Assembly (NCBI GenBank): GCA_947625975.1
Contig: CANQQL010000013.1
Span: 1 to 33,918, forward strand
Origin: an uncultured Bacilli bacterium
GTDB taxonomy: Bacteria > Bacillota_I > Bacilli_A > RFN20 > CAG-826
Reading direction: 5' to 3'
DNA: 33,918 nt
This document shows, in pieces, positions 17,488 to 25,206 of the stretch. The notes below the pieces were generated by a model, which was not told the DNA's origin, ran no database searches, and saw only the letters and a list, made by a program, of their open reading frames with translations. Position numbers and translations under genes: made by a program. The stretch's first letter is position 1. Every line of letters begins with the position of its first letter.

Positions 17488-19884
17488 TTATCCTTGTTTT
17501 GTCGCGGTTTGATCTACATTGTTATCGTCTTCTTCACTAACAGGCTTCATTTGAACTCGCAAATTCAACAATTGAGTAACTACATCTAAAGCAATTGTTT
17601 CTAACATTTCATTAAAAAGCGCAAATCCTTCATTTACGTAATCTTGAAGAGGATTAACATTGGCATAACTTCTTAAATGAATACCATCACGCAATCTTGC
17701 TAAAGTATCAATATGCATTGTCCAACTACGATCAACACAATGAAGAGCCACTTGTTTTTCAACAGAATCTGCAAGTTGTTCACCCCACTCTTCGCGACGA
17801 GTTTGGTAACGTTTCATCAGCAAATACGCAATATCTTCTCCCGCTTCATCAACTGGAGACTCATTAAAAGCAGAAGCCTTAATCATATCTTCAGTCAATA
17901 AGCGTGGAACAACTATTTTTACTAGTAATTCTCCATCTATTAAATCATCTTTTGACCCTGCAGGAAGTGCCTTTTTTGCTAAAGCTTTACCTGCTGTATC
18001 AAAAAAATCTTGAATCATTTCGCTAATATTATCGGCAAATAATATTTTATCGCGTTTTTTATACATAATCTCACGTTGTTGACGCATAACATCATCATAA
18101 TCTAAAAGGCTTTTTCGTGTATCAAAGTTTTGACCCTCAATTCGCGTTTGTGCATCTGTAATCATTTTACTCGCCAAAGACATTTGAATCGCTTCATCAC
18201 CTAACGAAAGGAAAGTTTTACGAGCTTTTTCAGGAATGAATCTGATCATTAAATCATCTTCAAAAGAAACATAAAAGCAAGAATATCCCGGATCACCTTG
18301 ACGTCCGGAACGACCTCTCAATTGATTATCTATACGTCTTGACTCATGTCTTTCAGTCCCAAAAACGCATAAGCCACCTAACGCTTTTACTTCATCATCA
18401 ATTTTAATATCAGTACCACGGCCGGCCATATTTGTTGCTATTGTTATAGCTCCCTTTTCACCGGCATGTTTTATTATTTCCGCTTCGCGCGCATGGTTTT
18501 TTGCATTTAACACTTCATGTGGCAAATTTTCCTTAGTTAATAAATTTGAAATATATTCTGACATTTCTACTGAGACAGTGCCAATCAACATTGGTTGTCC
18601 CTTTTCGTGTCTAATCTTTATTTCTTTAACCAAAGCCTTAAATTTTGCTTCTTTAGTTGCGAAAATCATATCTAAATCATCTACTCGTTTAATAGGTTTA
18701 TTGGTAGGAATAACAATAACTCGCATGTTATAAATTTTTCTGAATTCTTCTTCTTCGGTTTTTGCTGTTCCTGTCATACCTGCGCATTTTTTATACAAGC
18801 GGAAGAAATTTTGATAAGTAATTGTTGCCATGGTAACAGTTTCTTCTTTGATTTTTACATTTTCTTTAGCCTGAATAGCTTGTTGCAAACCATCAGAATA
18901 TTCACGGCCTTTTAAAATGCGGCCTGTAAATTGATCAATAAGTTGAATTTCGCCATTTTCATCGACCATATATTCAACATTTCTTGTAAAGATATAATTA
19001 GCTTTCAAAGCTTGATGAATGCGATGCACTAATTCCTGATATTCAGGTGCATATAAATTAGGTATGCCAAATTGCATTTGGGCCTTTTCATTTCCTTTAT
19101 CAGTCAAATTTACTGTTTTATCTTTTAAATCAATGACATAATCTCGATCTTTTCTTAGTCCTTTAACAAACCAGTCCGCCGCTTTGTATGCACTTGACTG
19201 CGTTTTAGCTCCACCGGAAATTATAAGAGGTGTTCGAGATTCATCAATTAAAATTGAATCTGCTTCATCAACTATACAGAAATGTAATCCTCTAAGAACT
19301 CTCCCATCAACGTTTTGAGCCATATTATCACGGAGATAATCAAAACCTAATTCCGAGTTAGTGGTATATGTAATATCACAATTATAAGCTTCCCGCTTTT
19401 CTGAAGTTGTTTTCTCTCTTAAATTTATTCCCACAGTTAGTCCTAACCATGTATAAATTTGTCCCATCCATTCAGCATCACGAGAGGCTAAGTACTCGTT
19501 AACAGTTACAACGTGTACTCCCTTACCTTCCAATGCATTTAAATAAACTGCCATTGTTGCAGTTAAAGTTTTACCTTCACCTGTACGCATTTCTGCGACA
19601 TCGCCTTGATTAAGTACTAATGCGCCTTGTATTTGGACAGGGAAAGGGAATTGTCCTAATACCCTTTTTGCTGCTTCTCTGGCCACAGCATAAGCTTCGT
19701 ATTTTATATCTTCAAGAGTTGCGCCATTAGCAAGTTTATCTTTAAAATAAGGAGTTTTAGCTTTTAATTCTTCATCCGAAAGATTTGCCATTTCATTTTC
19801 ATAGGCAATAACTTTCTCACTTTCTTTTTTTATTTTCTTCAGTGCTCTTTGGTCAAAGCGAAATATCTTATCAATAAGTCCCAT
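17488..19884 (-). CDS. secA: SecA, preprotein translocase ATPase
   Basis: Motor ATPase that drives proteins through SecYEG, 798 residues. Walker A GEGKT at 102-106, DEADS motif in CIVDEADSILIDESRTPL, helicase motifs in MAGRGTDIKI and QLRGRSGRQGDPG. The C-terminus ends in an acidic, Gln/Asn-rich tail and lacks the Cys/His zinc motif that binds SecB or lipids in many SecA proteins. Start at ATG 19884 with AAGGAG 8 bases upstream; an in-frame upstream start at 19938 would lie across the promoter. prfB follows four bases later. Confidence 0.97.
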   Translation of the reverse strand: MGLIDKIFRFDQRALKKIKKESEKVIAYENEMANLSDEELKAKTPYFKDKLANGATLEDIKYEAYAVAREAAKRVLGQFPFPVQIQGALVLNQGDVAEMRTGEGKTLTATMAVYLNALEGKGVHVVTVNEYLASRDAEWMGQIYTWLGLTVGINLREKTTSEKREAYNCDITYTTNSELGFDYLRDNMAQNVDGRVLRGLHFCIVDEADSILIDESRTPLIISGGAKTQSSAYKAADWFVKGLRKDRDYVIDLKDKTVNLTDKGNEKAQMQFGIPNLYAPEYQELVHRIHQALKANYIFTRNVEYMVDENGEIQLIDQFTGRILKGREYSDGLQQAIQAKENVKIKEETVTMATITYQNFFRLYKKCAGMTGTAKTEEEEFRKIYNMRVIVIPTNKPIKRVDDLDMIFATKEAKFKALVKEIKIRHEKGQPMLIGTVSVEMSEYISNLLTKENLPHEVLNAKNHAREAEIIKHAGEKGAITIATNMAGRGTDIKIDDEVKALGGLCVFGTERHESRRIDNQLRGRSGRQGDPGYSCFYVSFEDDLMIRFIPEKARKTFLSLGDEAIQMSLASKMITDAQTRIEGQNFDTRKSLLDYDDVMRQQREIMYKKRDKILFADNISEMIQDFFDTAGKALAKKALPAGSKDDLIDGELLVKIVVPRLLTEDMIKASAFNESPVDEAGEDIAYLLMKRYQTRREEWGEQLADSVEKQVALHCVDRSWTMHIDTLARLRDGIHLRSYANVNPLQDYVNEGFALFNEMLETIALDVVTQLLNLRVQMKPVSEEDDNNVDQTATKQG

Positions 19885-19914
19885 ATCGAACACTCCTTCC
19901 ATCATATCTTTAAT

Positions 19915-19943
19915 ATTGTAACAAAAATCAAGCAACAAGCCAA
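19915..19943 (-). promoter_or_regulatory. Promoter for secA-prfB operon
   Basis: On the minus strand: -35 TTGGCT (19943-19938), 17-base spacer, -10 TACAAT (19920-19915), ending 30 bases before the secA start and just after the csp terminator. Confidence 0.55.
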
Positions 19944-19967
19944 ATACTAAATATTAAAATATTTAAA

Positions 19968-20000
19968 TTAAAAAAATACAAGTCATAAGCGACCTGTATT
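19968..20000 (-). terminator. Terminator of the cold-shock gene
   Basis: ATACAGGTC (minus 19999-19991) pairs with GACTTGTAT (19984-19976), one G-T pair, around a 6-base loop, followed by a run of T. It separates csp from secA. Confidence 0.75.
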
Positions 20001-20013
20001 TATATTGTTTGTT

Positions 20014-20214
20014 CTAAATAATTTTTACTACATTTTTTGCTTGAAGACCGCGATTTGTTTCTAGTAATTCAAATTCGACTTCCTGTCCTTCATCAAGAGT
20101 ACGATATCCTTCTTCCATAATTTGTGAATAATGAACAAAGATATCTGGCCCTTCGCCACGATTAATAAAGCCAAAGCCTTTTTCGGCATTAAACCACTTT
20201 ACTTTTCCAATCAT
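20014..20214 (-). CDS. Cold-shock protein (CspA family)
   Basis: Single-stranded nucleic-acid chaperone of 66 residues, the normal size for the family. RNP1 KGFGFI at 12-17 and RNP2 DIFVHY at 24-29 are intact, in a five-strand OB fold. AAAGGTGG ribosome site, a short leader and its own terminator make it monocistronic. The leader is too short for the long thermosensitive 5' region found on some cspA genes. Confidence 0.95.
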   Translation of the reverse strand: MIGKVKWFNAEKGFGFINRGEGPDIFVHYSQIMEEGYRTLDEGQEVEFELLETNRGLQAKNVVKII

Positions 20215-20243
20215 ATTTTTACCACCTTTCCTGCTATAACCTA

Positions 20244-20249
20244 ATTATA
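20244..20249 (-). promoter_or_regulatory. -10 element for the cold-shock gene
   Basis: TATAAT on the minus strand 30 bases before the csp start. No good -35 is visible at 16-18 bases, so only the -10 is called. Confidence 0.45.
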
Positions 20250-20288
20250 AATTTCGTTAAAACTATATATAAAGAAATATCGCCCGAC

Positions 20289-20912
20289 TTATTTTGCTTT
20301 TTTTCGACATTTGCGAGCCAAAATCAAAACCTTTATGATTTTAGGAGAATAATTCTCAAGCAAATTAATAACGGCTTTAATTGTGGAACCTGTTGTTAAA
20401 ACATCATCTATAATTAAAATTTTTTTATTTTTTATGACATGACCGTTAATAACTTTAAGTTTATTTTTAATTTTTTCTCTTTCTACTTTTGGAAGATTAC
20501 TTTGCTTAAAATTTTCTTTTTTTTCCAAGCAATTGATAATAGGCAAATTAAGTAATTTAAATATTTCGATAACATGATTAAATCCTCTAATTTCATCTTC
20601 TTGTTTCCAAGATGGAACAGGAACCATAAAAAAATCACTATATTTAATTTTCAAATAACATTTTTGTCTACATAGAAATATGTCTTTTAACTCATAGTCA
20701 TAACATCCCTTAAAGCGATAAAGTAATTTTGAAAACTCTTCATCATAGTTATAAATACACTCAACATCGATGCCATTTATGTCAAATTGTTCATAAATGC
20801 ATTCCAAAGCATTAAAACATTTATTACAAATTGCCGAATTAAAAGCAAAATCAATATTTTCGAAGCAAACTTTACATATTTTCGTTGAAATATCTAATAT
20901 CTTTGATAGCAT
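20289..20912 (-). CDS. comFC: ComFC-like phosphoribosyltransferase-fold protein
   Basis: Competence protein of 207 residues. A four-Cys zinc site at the N-terminus (Cys13, Cys16, Cys29, Cys32) precedes a PRTase fold with the PRPP-binding motif IDDVLTTGSTIKAV. ComFC works with the helicase ComFA in importing single-stranded DNA across the membrane during transformation; its exact reaction is unknown. The ATG overlaps the end of comFA by 41 bases and has no clear ribosome site, suggesting translational coupling. comFB, which separates the pair in Bacillus, is absent. Confidence 0.88.
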   Translation of the reverse strand: MLSKILDISTKICKVCFENIDFAFNSAICNKCFNALECIYEQFDINGIDVECIYNYDEEFSKLLYRFKGCYDYELKDIFLCRQKCYLKIKYSDFFMVPVPSWKQEDEIRGFNHVIEIFKLLNLPIINCLEKKENFKQSNLPKVEREKIKNKLKVINGHVIKNKKILIIDDVLTTGSTIKAVINLLENYSPKIIKVLILARKCRKKAK

Positions 20913-22017
20913 TTTTAATATTTATAGTCACTTTACTAGTGAGGAAAAAAACATGACCTTGTGGATGCTTAATGTTCCTTCCCACTCTTCCTGAGATTTG
21001 AATTAGAGTCTGAGATGAATAGACTTGATGATTTGCAAACATTACAATAACTTGAAGGTCATCAATCGTTATGCCCCGCTCTAAAATAGAAGTTGTGATA
21101 AGTGTCGTTAATCTTTTTTCACGAAAATCATCTACAATTTGATCTTTATTTTTGCGCTTTGAATTTACAAAATTTATTTTTTTAAAAAACAATTTCAAAT
21201 ATTTAAAGATTTTTTCACTTAAATCAATGGTGGGAAGAAAAACCAAAACTCTTTTATTTTTTTCATGAAATTTTTTTAATAATTTTATTATGAAAAAATA
21301 TTGAAAAATATCCGGACTTTTTATAACTTTGGGAATTGGGAGAGAATTTTTGTGAAATCTTGAAAAAAGTGTCAAAACAGAAAATCCTTCTTTTAAAAAT
21401 ATCCTTTTTATCTTTTCACTTGGTGTCGCACTCATATATATATAATTTTTGCGAATAGATTTTTTTGAAAAATATTCGAGTATTTGATTATCCTGATAAG
21501 GAAATGCATCAATTTCATCAATAATTAATAAATCAAAATAGTTTTTATAACGAAATAATTGATGTGTGGTAAGAAGAATGATATCGCCTCTTAAATCACT
21601 ATTATGCTCCCCATATACTGCAACAACTTTACACATTGGAAACGCTTCTTTTATTCTAGGCAGTAATTCAATAACTACATCTTTACGAGGAATTGCAAAT
21701 CCAACTGTTTGTCCATTGCTTAAAACATACGCTATTGTTTCGTAAACTATTTCGGTTTTGCCTGCTCCTGTAACAGCATAGATTAGTGTGTTAATGCCCT
21801 TAGTGTAATTATCTAAGGTCGCTTGGGATATTTCTTTTTGTTTTTCACTTAATTCAAATTTAATTTGATAGTTTATTTCTTTTTTTATTTTAGTTTGATA
21901 CTCTATACCATCTCCTTTAAACGTTATACATTTACGGCAATAAAGCTTTCCATTTAAATTTCCAAAATATTTTAAATCAGTATTTCCACATCGTGGACAA
22001 ATTATTTTTTCCTCCAT
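20872..22017 (-). CDS. comFA: ComFA, DNA-uptake helicase
   Basis: DEAD-type ATP-dependent helicase of 381 residues thought to pull transforming DNA through the ComEC channel. N-terminal four-Cys zinc site (Cys7, Cys10, Cys27, Cys30), Walker A AVTGAGKT at 81-88, DEID at 167-170, SATPS at 196-200, and motif VI QISGRVGRN. The start is uncertain. ATG 22017 has no upstream ribosome site. An in-frame TTG at 22038 lies close to a terminator. GGAGG overlaps codons 2-3 of the ATG frame and would suit a downstream ATT. A TATAAG seven bases before the ATG would make the ATG leaderless. Confidence 0.88.
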   Translation of the reverse strand: MEEKIICPRCGNTDLKYFGNLNGKLYCRKCITFKGDGIEYQTKIKKEINYQIKFELSEKQKEISQATLDNYTKGINTLIYAVTGAGKTEIVYETIAYVLSNGQTVGFAIPRKDVVIELLPRIKEAFPMCKVVAVYGEHNSDLRGDIILLTTHQLFRYKNYFDLLIIDEIDAFPYQDNQILEYFSKKSIRKNYIYMSATPSEKIKRIFLKEGFSVLTLFSRFHKNSLPIPKVIKSPDIFQYFFIIKLLKKFHEKNKRVLVFLPTIDLSEKIFKYLKLFFKKINFVNSKRKNKDQIVDDFREKRLTTLITTSILERGITIDDLQVIVMFANHQVYSSQTLIQISGRVGRNIKHPQGHVFFLTSKVTINIKNAIKDIRYFNENM

Positions 22018-22041
22018 ATAATACTTATAGTCACACAAAAT

Positions 22042-22068
22042 AAAAAAAAGTTCGATTTTCGAACTTTT
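22042..22068 (-). terminator. Terminator between the SpoIIQ-like gene and comFA
   Basis: A perfect inverted repeat, GTTCGA (22050-22055) with TCGAAC (22059-22064) extended by A/T pairs, and a T-run on both strands. It lies six bases after the SpoIIQ-like stop and only about 28 bases before comFA. Confidence 0.85.
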
Positions 22069-22073
22069 ATTTT

Positions 22074-22772
22074 TTATAAATCTTTGACTAATTGCCCATA
22101 GGATGTTTTAGGATTTAAAGGCTTTTCATCTTTTGCTAACTCAAAATGCAAAGTCTCAGTTCCAATTTCTTGAGTATATGTCGATGTTCCCGATTTACCA
22201 ATAACTTCATTTTGTTTGACTTCTTGATTATTATTAACCTTTATGTCACCTAAAGAAGCATAAATTGCAACAACTCCTGACTCATGTTGAATCCATACTA
22301 CATTTCCATAAATGGTATTATTTTCAGTTTTTATAACCTTACCGGAAAATGAAGCGTAGACATCAAAAGCACTTGATGAGGAATAGTCTTCTCCTTGACT
22401 TTTAAAGTACGTTTCTTCACCTGGCAAATTAACAACAGCATTCATACGTTCTTCAATAGATAGAGAAGCATCATAAAATGGTCGGCTTAAAGTTAAATTA
22501 ACTGTAAAAGGTCTATTTACTGTTTCTTTTAATGGATCATGAGTTTCAGTTACCGTACTATTTGGCTTAGAAGTAGAATTTCCACTTGAGGATACACTAG
22601 TAGAATTTGATACTAATCCTCCAACTGGTTCATCTTCAAGTCCTTGACCTATTGCAAAAATACATCCAAAGAATAAAGTTGCCGAGGCCGCTATAGCAAT
22701 CCCAATTTTAGCTCCATCGTGCACTTTATTTTTATTTTTTTTCGTAACATCCTTTTTTGAATTGTCTGGCAT
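22074..22772 (-). CDS. SpoIIQ-like degenerate LytM/M23 domain protein
   Basis: Membrane-anchored protein of 232 residues: a cytoplasmic basic N-terminus, one membrane helix at about 20-44, a Ser/Thr-rich linker to about 85, and a LytM (M23) domain. The zinc site is broken. The His of HxGxD is Ser125 (Asp129 kept), the catalytic YAHL is YASL at 171-174, and HLH is TLH with only His209 left. Substitution by Ser at YxSL and the PFYD...NAVV stretch (98-114) resemble SpoIIQ, the forespore protein that pairs with SpoIIIAH during engulfment. ATG 22772 has GAGGTGAT 5 bases upstream. Promoter and terminator on either side make it its own unit. An inactive LytM cell-wall protein unrelated to sporulation is the main alternative. 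Confidence 0.65.
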   Translation of the reverse strand: MPDNSKKDVTKKNKNKVHDGAKIGIAIAASATLFFGCIFAIGQGLEDEPVGGLVSNSTSVSSSGNSTSKPNSTVTETHDPLKETVNRPFTVNLTLSRPFYDASLSIEERMNAVVNLPGEETYFKSQGEDYSSSSAFDVYASFSGKVIKTENNTIYGNVVWIQHESGVVAIYASLGDIKVNNNQEVKQNEVIGKSGTSTYTQEIGTETLHFELAKDEKPLNPKTSYGQLVKDL

Positions 22773-22780
22773 ATTAATCA

Positions 22781-22808
22781 CCTCAATTTCATTTTGTCCA
22801 ATTTGAGG
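22781..22808 (-). promoter_or_regulatory. Inverted repeat able to mask the ribosome site
   Basis: CCTCAA (minus 22808-22803) and TTGAGG (22786-22781) are complementary. The second arm contains the GAGG of the SpoIIQ-like ribosome site. The first arm would be upstream of the predicted transcription start, so a DNA operator fits as well as an mRNA hairpin. Confidence 0.25.
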
Positions 22809-22819
22809 TTTCTTATACA
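22791..22819 (-). promoter_or_regulatory. Sigma-F/G-like promoter of the SpoIIQ-like gene
   Basis: On the minus strand: TGTATA (22819-22814), 14 bases, GGACAAAAT (22799-22791). The forespore sigma-F consensus, as I know it, is roughly WGYATA, about 15 bases, GGnRAnAMTW. All six -35 positions match and -10 matches at the GG, A, A, A and T; two -10 positions differ and the spacer is one short. No better sigma-A site is seen between the rpiB terminator and the start. Confidence 0.5.
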
Positions 22820-22821
22820 AA

Positions 22822-22852
22822 AAAAATAAAAAATAGTGATTCCTCACTATTT
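22822..22852 (-). terminator. Terminator of rpiB
   Basis: A 9-bp perfect stem (AAATAGTGA at minus 22852-22844, TCACTATTT at 22839-22831) with a GGAA loop, followed by a long T-rich tract. The rpiB stop TAG (22849-22847) is inside the stem. Confidence 0.85.
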
Positions 22853-23287
22853 ATTTTCATAATTTTTTATTAAATTTACTCGTCTTTCGTGCTTTCCGGC
22901 AGCAAATTTGGCATTAATAAATTGATCAAGCATTGCTTTGACTTCCTTAATGGAAAAATAGTCTGCCCCAAATGCAATCATGTTAGCGTCATTATGCTCG
23001 CGACTTAATCTTGCTACCACCTCATTATAAGCTAAAGCACATCTTATGCCTTTGACTTTGTTAGCAGCTATTGAGACACCCTCACCTGATCTACAGATAA
23101 CAATACCTAAATCCATTTTACCATTTTTTACCATTTCAGCGGTTTTTATTGCAAATTCCGGATAATCACAAGACTCTGTAGAAAACGTGCCACAATCAAC
23201 AACTTGATGACCATTTGATTCCAAATATTGAATAATTTGCATTTTATATTCATAACCACCATGATCGCAACCAATAGAAAATTTCAT
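22847..23287 (-). CDS. rpiB: Ribose-5-phosphate isomerase B / LacAB-type sugar-phosphate isomerase
   Basis: Small isomerase of 146 residues interconverting ribose 5-phosphate and ribulose 5-phosphate in the pentose phosphate pathway. CDHG at 7-10, Cys65 (general base position) in ICRSGEGVSIAANKVKG, and REHND with His98 are present. The loop is CRSGEG instead of the common CGTGxG, which could alter substrate preference. It lies two bases after tsaC, matching the ywlC-to-ywlF region of Bacillus with the intervening genes lost. Confidence 0.85.
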   Translation of the reverse strand: MKFSIGCDHGGYEYKMQIIQYLESNGHQVVDCGTFSTESCDYPEFAIKTAEMVKNGKMDLGIVICRSGEGVSIAANKVKGIRCALAYNEVVARLSREHNDANMIAFGADYFSIKEVKAMLDQFINAKFAAGKHERRVNLIKNYENK

Positions 23288-23288
23288 A

Positions 23289-23900
23289 TTATTCCTCCAA
23301 TACCTTTAATATATAATTCCAGGCTAAATTACCTTCCCTAATTAATTTTATATCTTCTCCTGTTAAATCAATAATTGTAGAAGGTTTATGTCTTTTTGAT
23401 TCACTACGAACAATTCCAGCAATTTTTCCATCAAAATATCTTAACGCATCGATATAATCTAAAGCTGGTGGTTCATCACTCGGATTAGCGCTGGGAACCA
23501 AAAGAGGCTTGTTTACTTTATTTAATAGTTTAATAGTATAATCATGCTTAGGTATCCGTATGCCTATTTTACAAGTATTAAGGCTTACCCAAGGATAAAT
23601 GTTTTGCTTTGGCCTTAGTAAAATCGTCAATTCACCTGGCATAAGTTTATCTATTACCTTTCTTGTTTTTTCATCAATAATTGCAAGCTCTTTTATTTGT
23701 TTTAAATTACTACACATTACAGTAAAAGGTTTATCGGCCGGTCTGTTTTTTATTTGTACCAGTTTATTGAAAGATGAAAAATTATCATAAACAACACCTA
23801 ATCCATAAACTGTCTCAGTAGGGAAAGCTAAAACTTCACCTTGAAGTAAAATTTTACTTGCTTCCGCAATTTGATTTTCTTTCAATATTTTCGTTTCCAA
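23289..23900 (-). CDS. tsaC: Threonylcarbamoyl-AMP synthase (Sua5/YciO/YrdC family)
   Basis: Makes threonylcarbamoyl-AMP for the t6A37 modification of ANN-decoding tRNAs. About 203 residues, a short YrdC-domain protein without the C-terminal Sua5 domain. Visible: EVLAFPTETVYGLG, KNRPADKPFTVM, MPGELTILL, IGIRIPKH and PSANPSDEPPA. I start it at TTG 23900 because GGTGA lies five bases upstream; GTG codons at 23912 and 23909 are in frame but have no ribosome site and would be almost at the 5' end of the mRNA. A TGC-TACAAT extended -10 overlies the end of the upstream gene. Confidence 0.9.
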   Translation of the reverse strand: METKILKENQIAEASKILLQGEVLAFPTETVYGLGVVYDNFSSFNKLVQIKNRPADKPFTVMCSNLKQIKELAIIDEKTRKVIDKLMPGELTILLRPKQNIYPWVSLNTCKIGIRIPKHDYTIKLLNKVNKPLLVPSANPSDEPPALDYIDALRYFDGKIAGIVRSESKRHKPSTIIDLTGEDIKLIREGNLAWNYILKVLEE

Positions 23901-23919
23901 CTTTCTCACCACATGTAAT

Positions 23920-23928
23920 ATTGTAGCA
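23920..23928 (-). promoter_or_regulatory. Extended -10 promoter for tsaC-rpiB
   Basis: TGCTACAAT on the minus strand (23928-23920), about 20 bases before the chosen tsaC start. No -35 is called; TTGATA lies 19 bases upstream of the hexamer. Confidence 0.4.
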
Positions 23929-23933
23929 TGATT

Positions 23934-24329
23934 CTATCTGAAAATATCAAACAAGATGATTTTTGTTCTTAATGTTGTTTCATCACAGCTATCTTTTTTC
24001 AAATCGCCACTTAACGTCATTCCTCGCGCATCTCCAATTAGAACCACAATTGTACCTGAGGCATAATATGAGCGACATGTATTATCGATATTAAATAAAT
24101 CTATATTTGATATTAATTTTTTTTCACGTTCTTTGTCACTAAGAAGCAAAAAATTATCATCATAAACATCAATTAATCTTTCTTTATAATCGTAAAGTGC
24201 AAATAAATCATCTGCATGGTTTGAATTTGAAGTTATTTCATACTTATATTTGAATGGTTCACTAGATAAAGAAGAAAAAACACTAATTGATAAAGCAAGA
24301 ATTCCTAGACTTAAAGAAAAAAATTTCAT
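23934..24329 (-). CDS. Small exported protein, possible divergent SpoIIR
   Basis: Protein of 131 residues with an N-terminal hydrophobic signal or anchor (about 2-22, SLSLGILALSISVF). After it, KYEITSNSNHADDLFALYDYK resembles the IRFHVIANSDS-type block that opens mature SpoIIR, and GTIVVLIGDARG near the C-terminus resembles the late VVIGxGxG stretch. The position after prmC and before tsaC is where Bacillus carries spoIIR, the forespore signal that triggers pro-sigma-E processing. The Trp/Cys-rich end of SpoIIR is missing and the protein is about 90 residues shorter, so it is either a divergent or decaying copy, or an unrelated lineage protein. ATG 24329 has GGGTGAT as ribosome site. Confidence 0.5.
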   Translation of the reverse strand: MKFFSLSLGILALSISVFSSLSSEPFKYKYEITSNSNHADDLFALYDYKERLIDVYDDNFLLLSDKEREKKLISNIDLFNIDNTCRSYYASGTIVVLIGDARGMTLSGDLKKDSCDETTLRTKIILFDIFR

Positions 24330-24363
24330 TTTTATCACCCATAATAACTTTGGGCAAATATTT

Positions 24364-25206
24364 TTACTTTATACAAATAATTACATATCTCCATTTACTA
24401 GCAAAATCTTTATAAAATGTATATTCAGAATTTTGAAGGTATTTTAAAATTAAGTCTTCAATTTTATTTTTTTGATCATAATTAAATTCAAAAGCCACAA
24501 AAGCAGTTTTGTTTATAATCTTACGAATATCTTTAAGAATAATCTCATAATAATCTATTCCATTTTTTGCAAAAAGAGCAAGATGTGGTTCGTATTTTAA
24601 AACAGATTCACTTACTTCTTTAAAATTAGATATATATGGTGGATTTGAAACAACAACATCAAATTTTAATTTTTGAGTAATTGCAGGCTCAAGCATGTTC
24701 CCATATAGAAAATTAATATTAGTATGTAGTTTTTTGCAATTAATTTTTGCAACATCTAAAGCATCTTGGGAAATATCTGAAGCAAAAACTTTGGCATTTT
24801 TCATCTTTTGTTTAAGAGAAATGGCTATACAACCAGAACCCGTACCAACATCTAAAATATTAATTTGTTTATTTTTACAATTTTTCGCAACAATATTTAA
24901 AAGATTTATTGTCATCTCTTCTGTTTCAAGTCGCGGAATAAGAACGCGAGAATCAACATAAAAATCATTATTTAAAAATCTTGCTTTTTGAATTACATAT
25001 TGATATGGTTCGCCTTTAATAACTCTTTCAATATAGTTTATTAAAAGTTTTTCGTCTTTTAGTTCCGCATCATTAAGGAAAAACTCAGACATATCTTGTT
25101 TCATTCCTTGTACTTCCATAATTAAAACGCGGAGAATATAGTCATTTATATTCTCCTCATTTAAATATTTGTGATAGGCTTGTTCGTAAAATTTACGATA
25201 AAGCAT
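24364..25206 (-). CDS. prmC: Release factor glutamine methyltransferase PrmC (HemK)
   Basis: SAM-dependent methyltransferase of 280 residues that methylates the Gln of the GGQ motif in RF1 and RF2. An N-terminal helical bundle (about 1-75) precedes the Rossmann domain with SAM loop GTGSGCIAIS at 121-130 and catalytic NPPY at 188-191. Its ATG immediately follows the prfA stop (TAAATG), so it is co-translated with one of its substrates. Confidence 0.95.
   Translation of the reverse strand: MLYRKFYEQAYHKYLNEENINDYILRVLIMEVQGMKQDMSEFFLNDAELKDEKLLINYIERVIKGEPYQYVIQKARFLNNDFYVDSRVLIPRLETEEMTINLLNIVAKNCKNKQINILDVGTGSGCIAISLKQKMKNAKVFASDISQDALDVAKINCKKLHTNINFLYGNMLEPAITQKLKFDVVVSNPPYISNFKEVSESVLKYEPHLALFAKNGIDYYEIILKDIRKIINKTAFVAFEFNYDQKNKIEDLILKYLQNSEYTFYKDFASKWRYVIICIK

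Noticed and set aside
24330-24385. Sigma-F promoter for the SpoIIR-like gene
   Set aside because: A GTATA lies at a suitable place at the end of prmC, but 15 bases on there is CCCAAAG rather than a GG-type -10, so no promoter is called.
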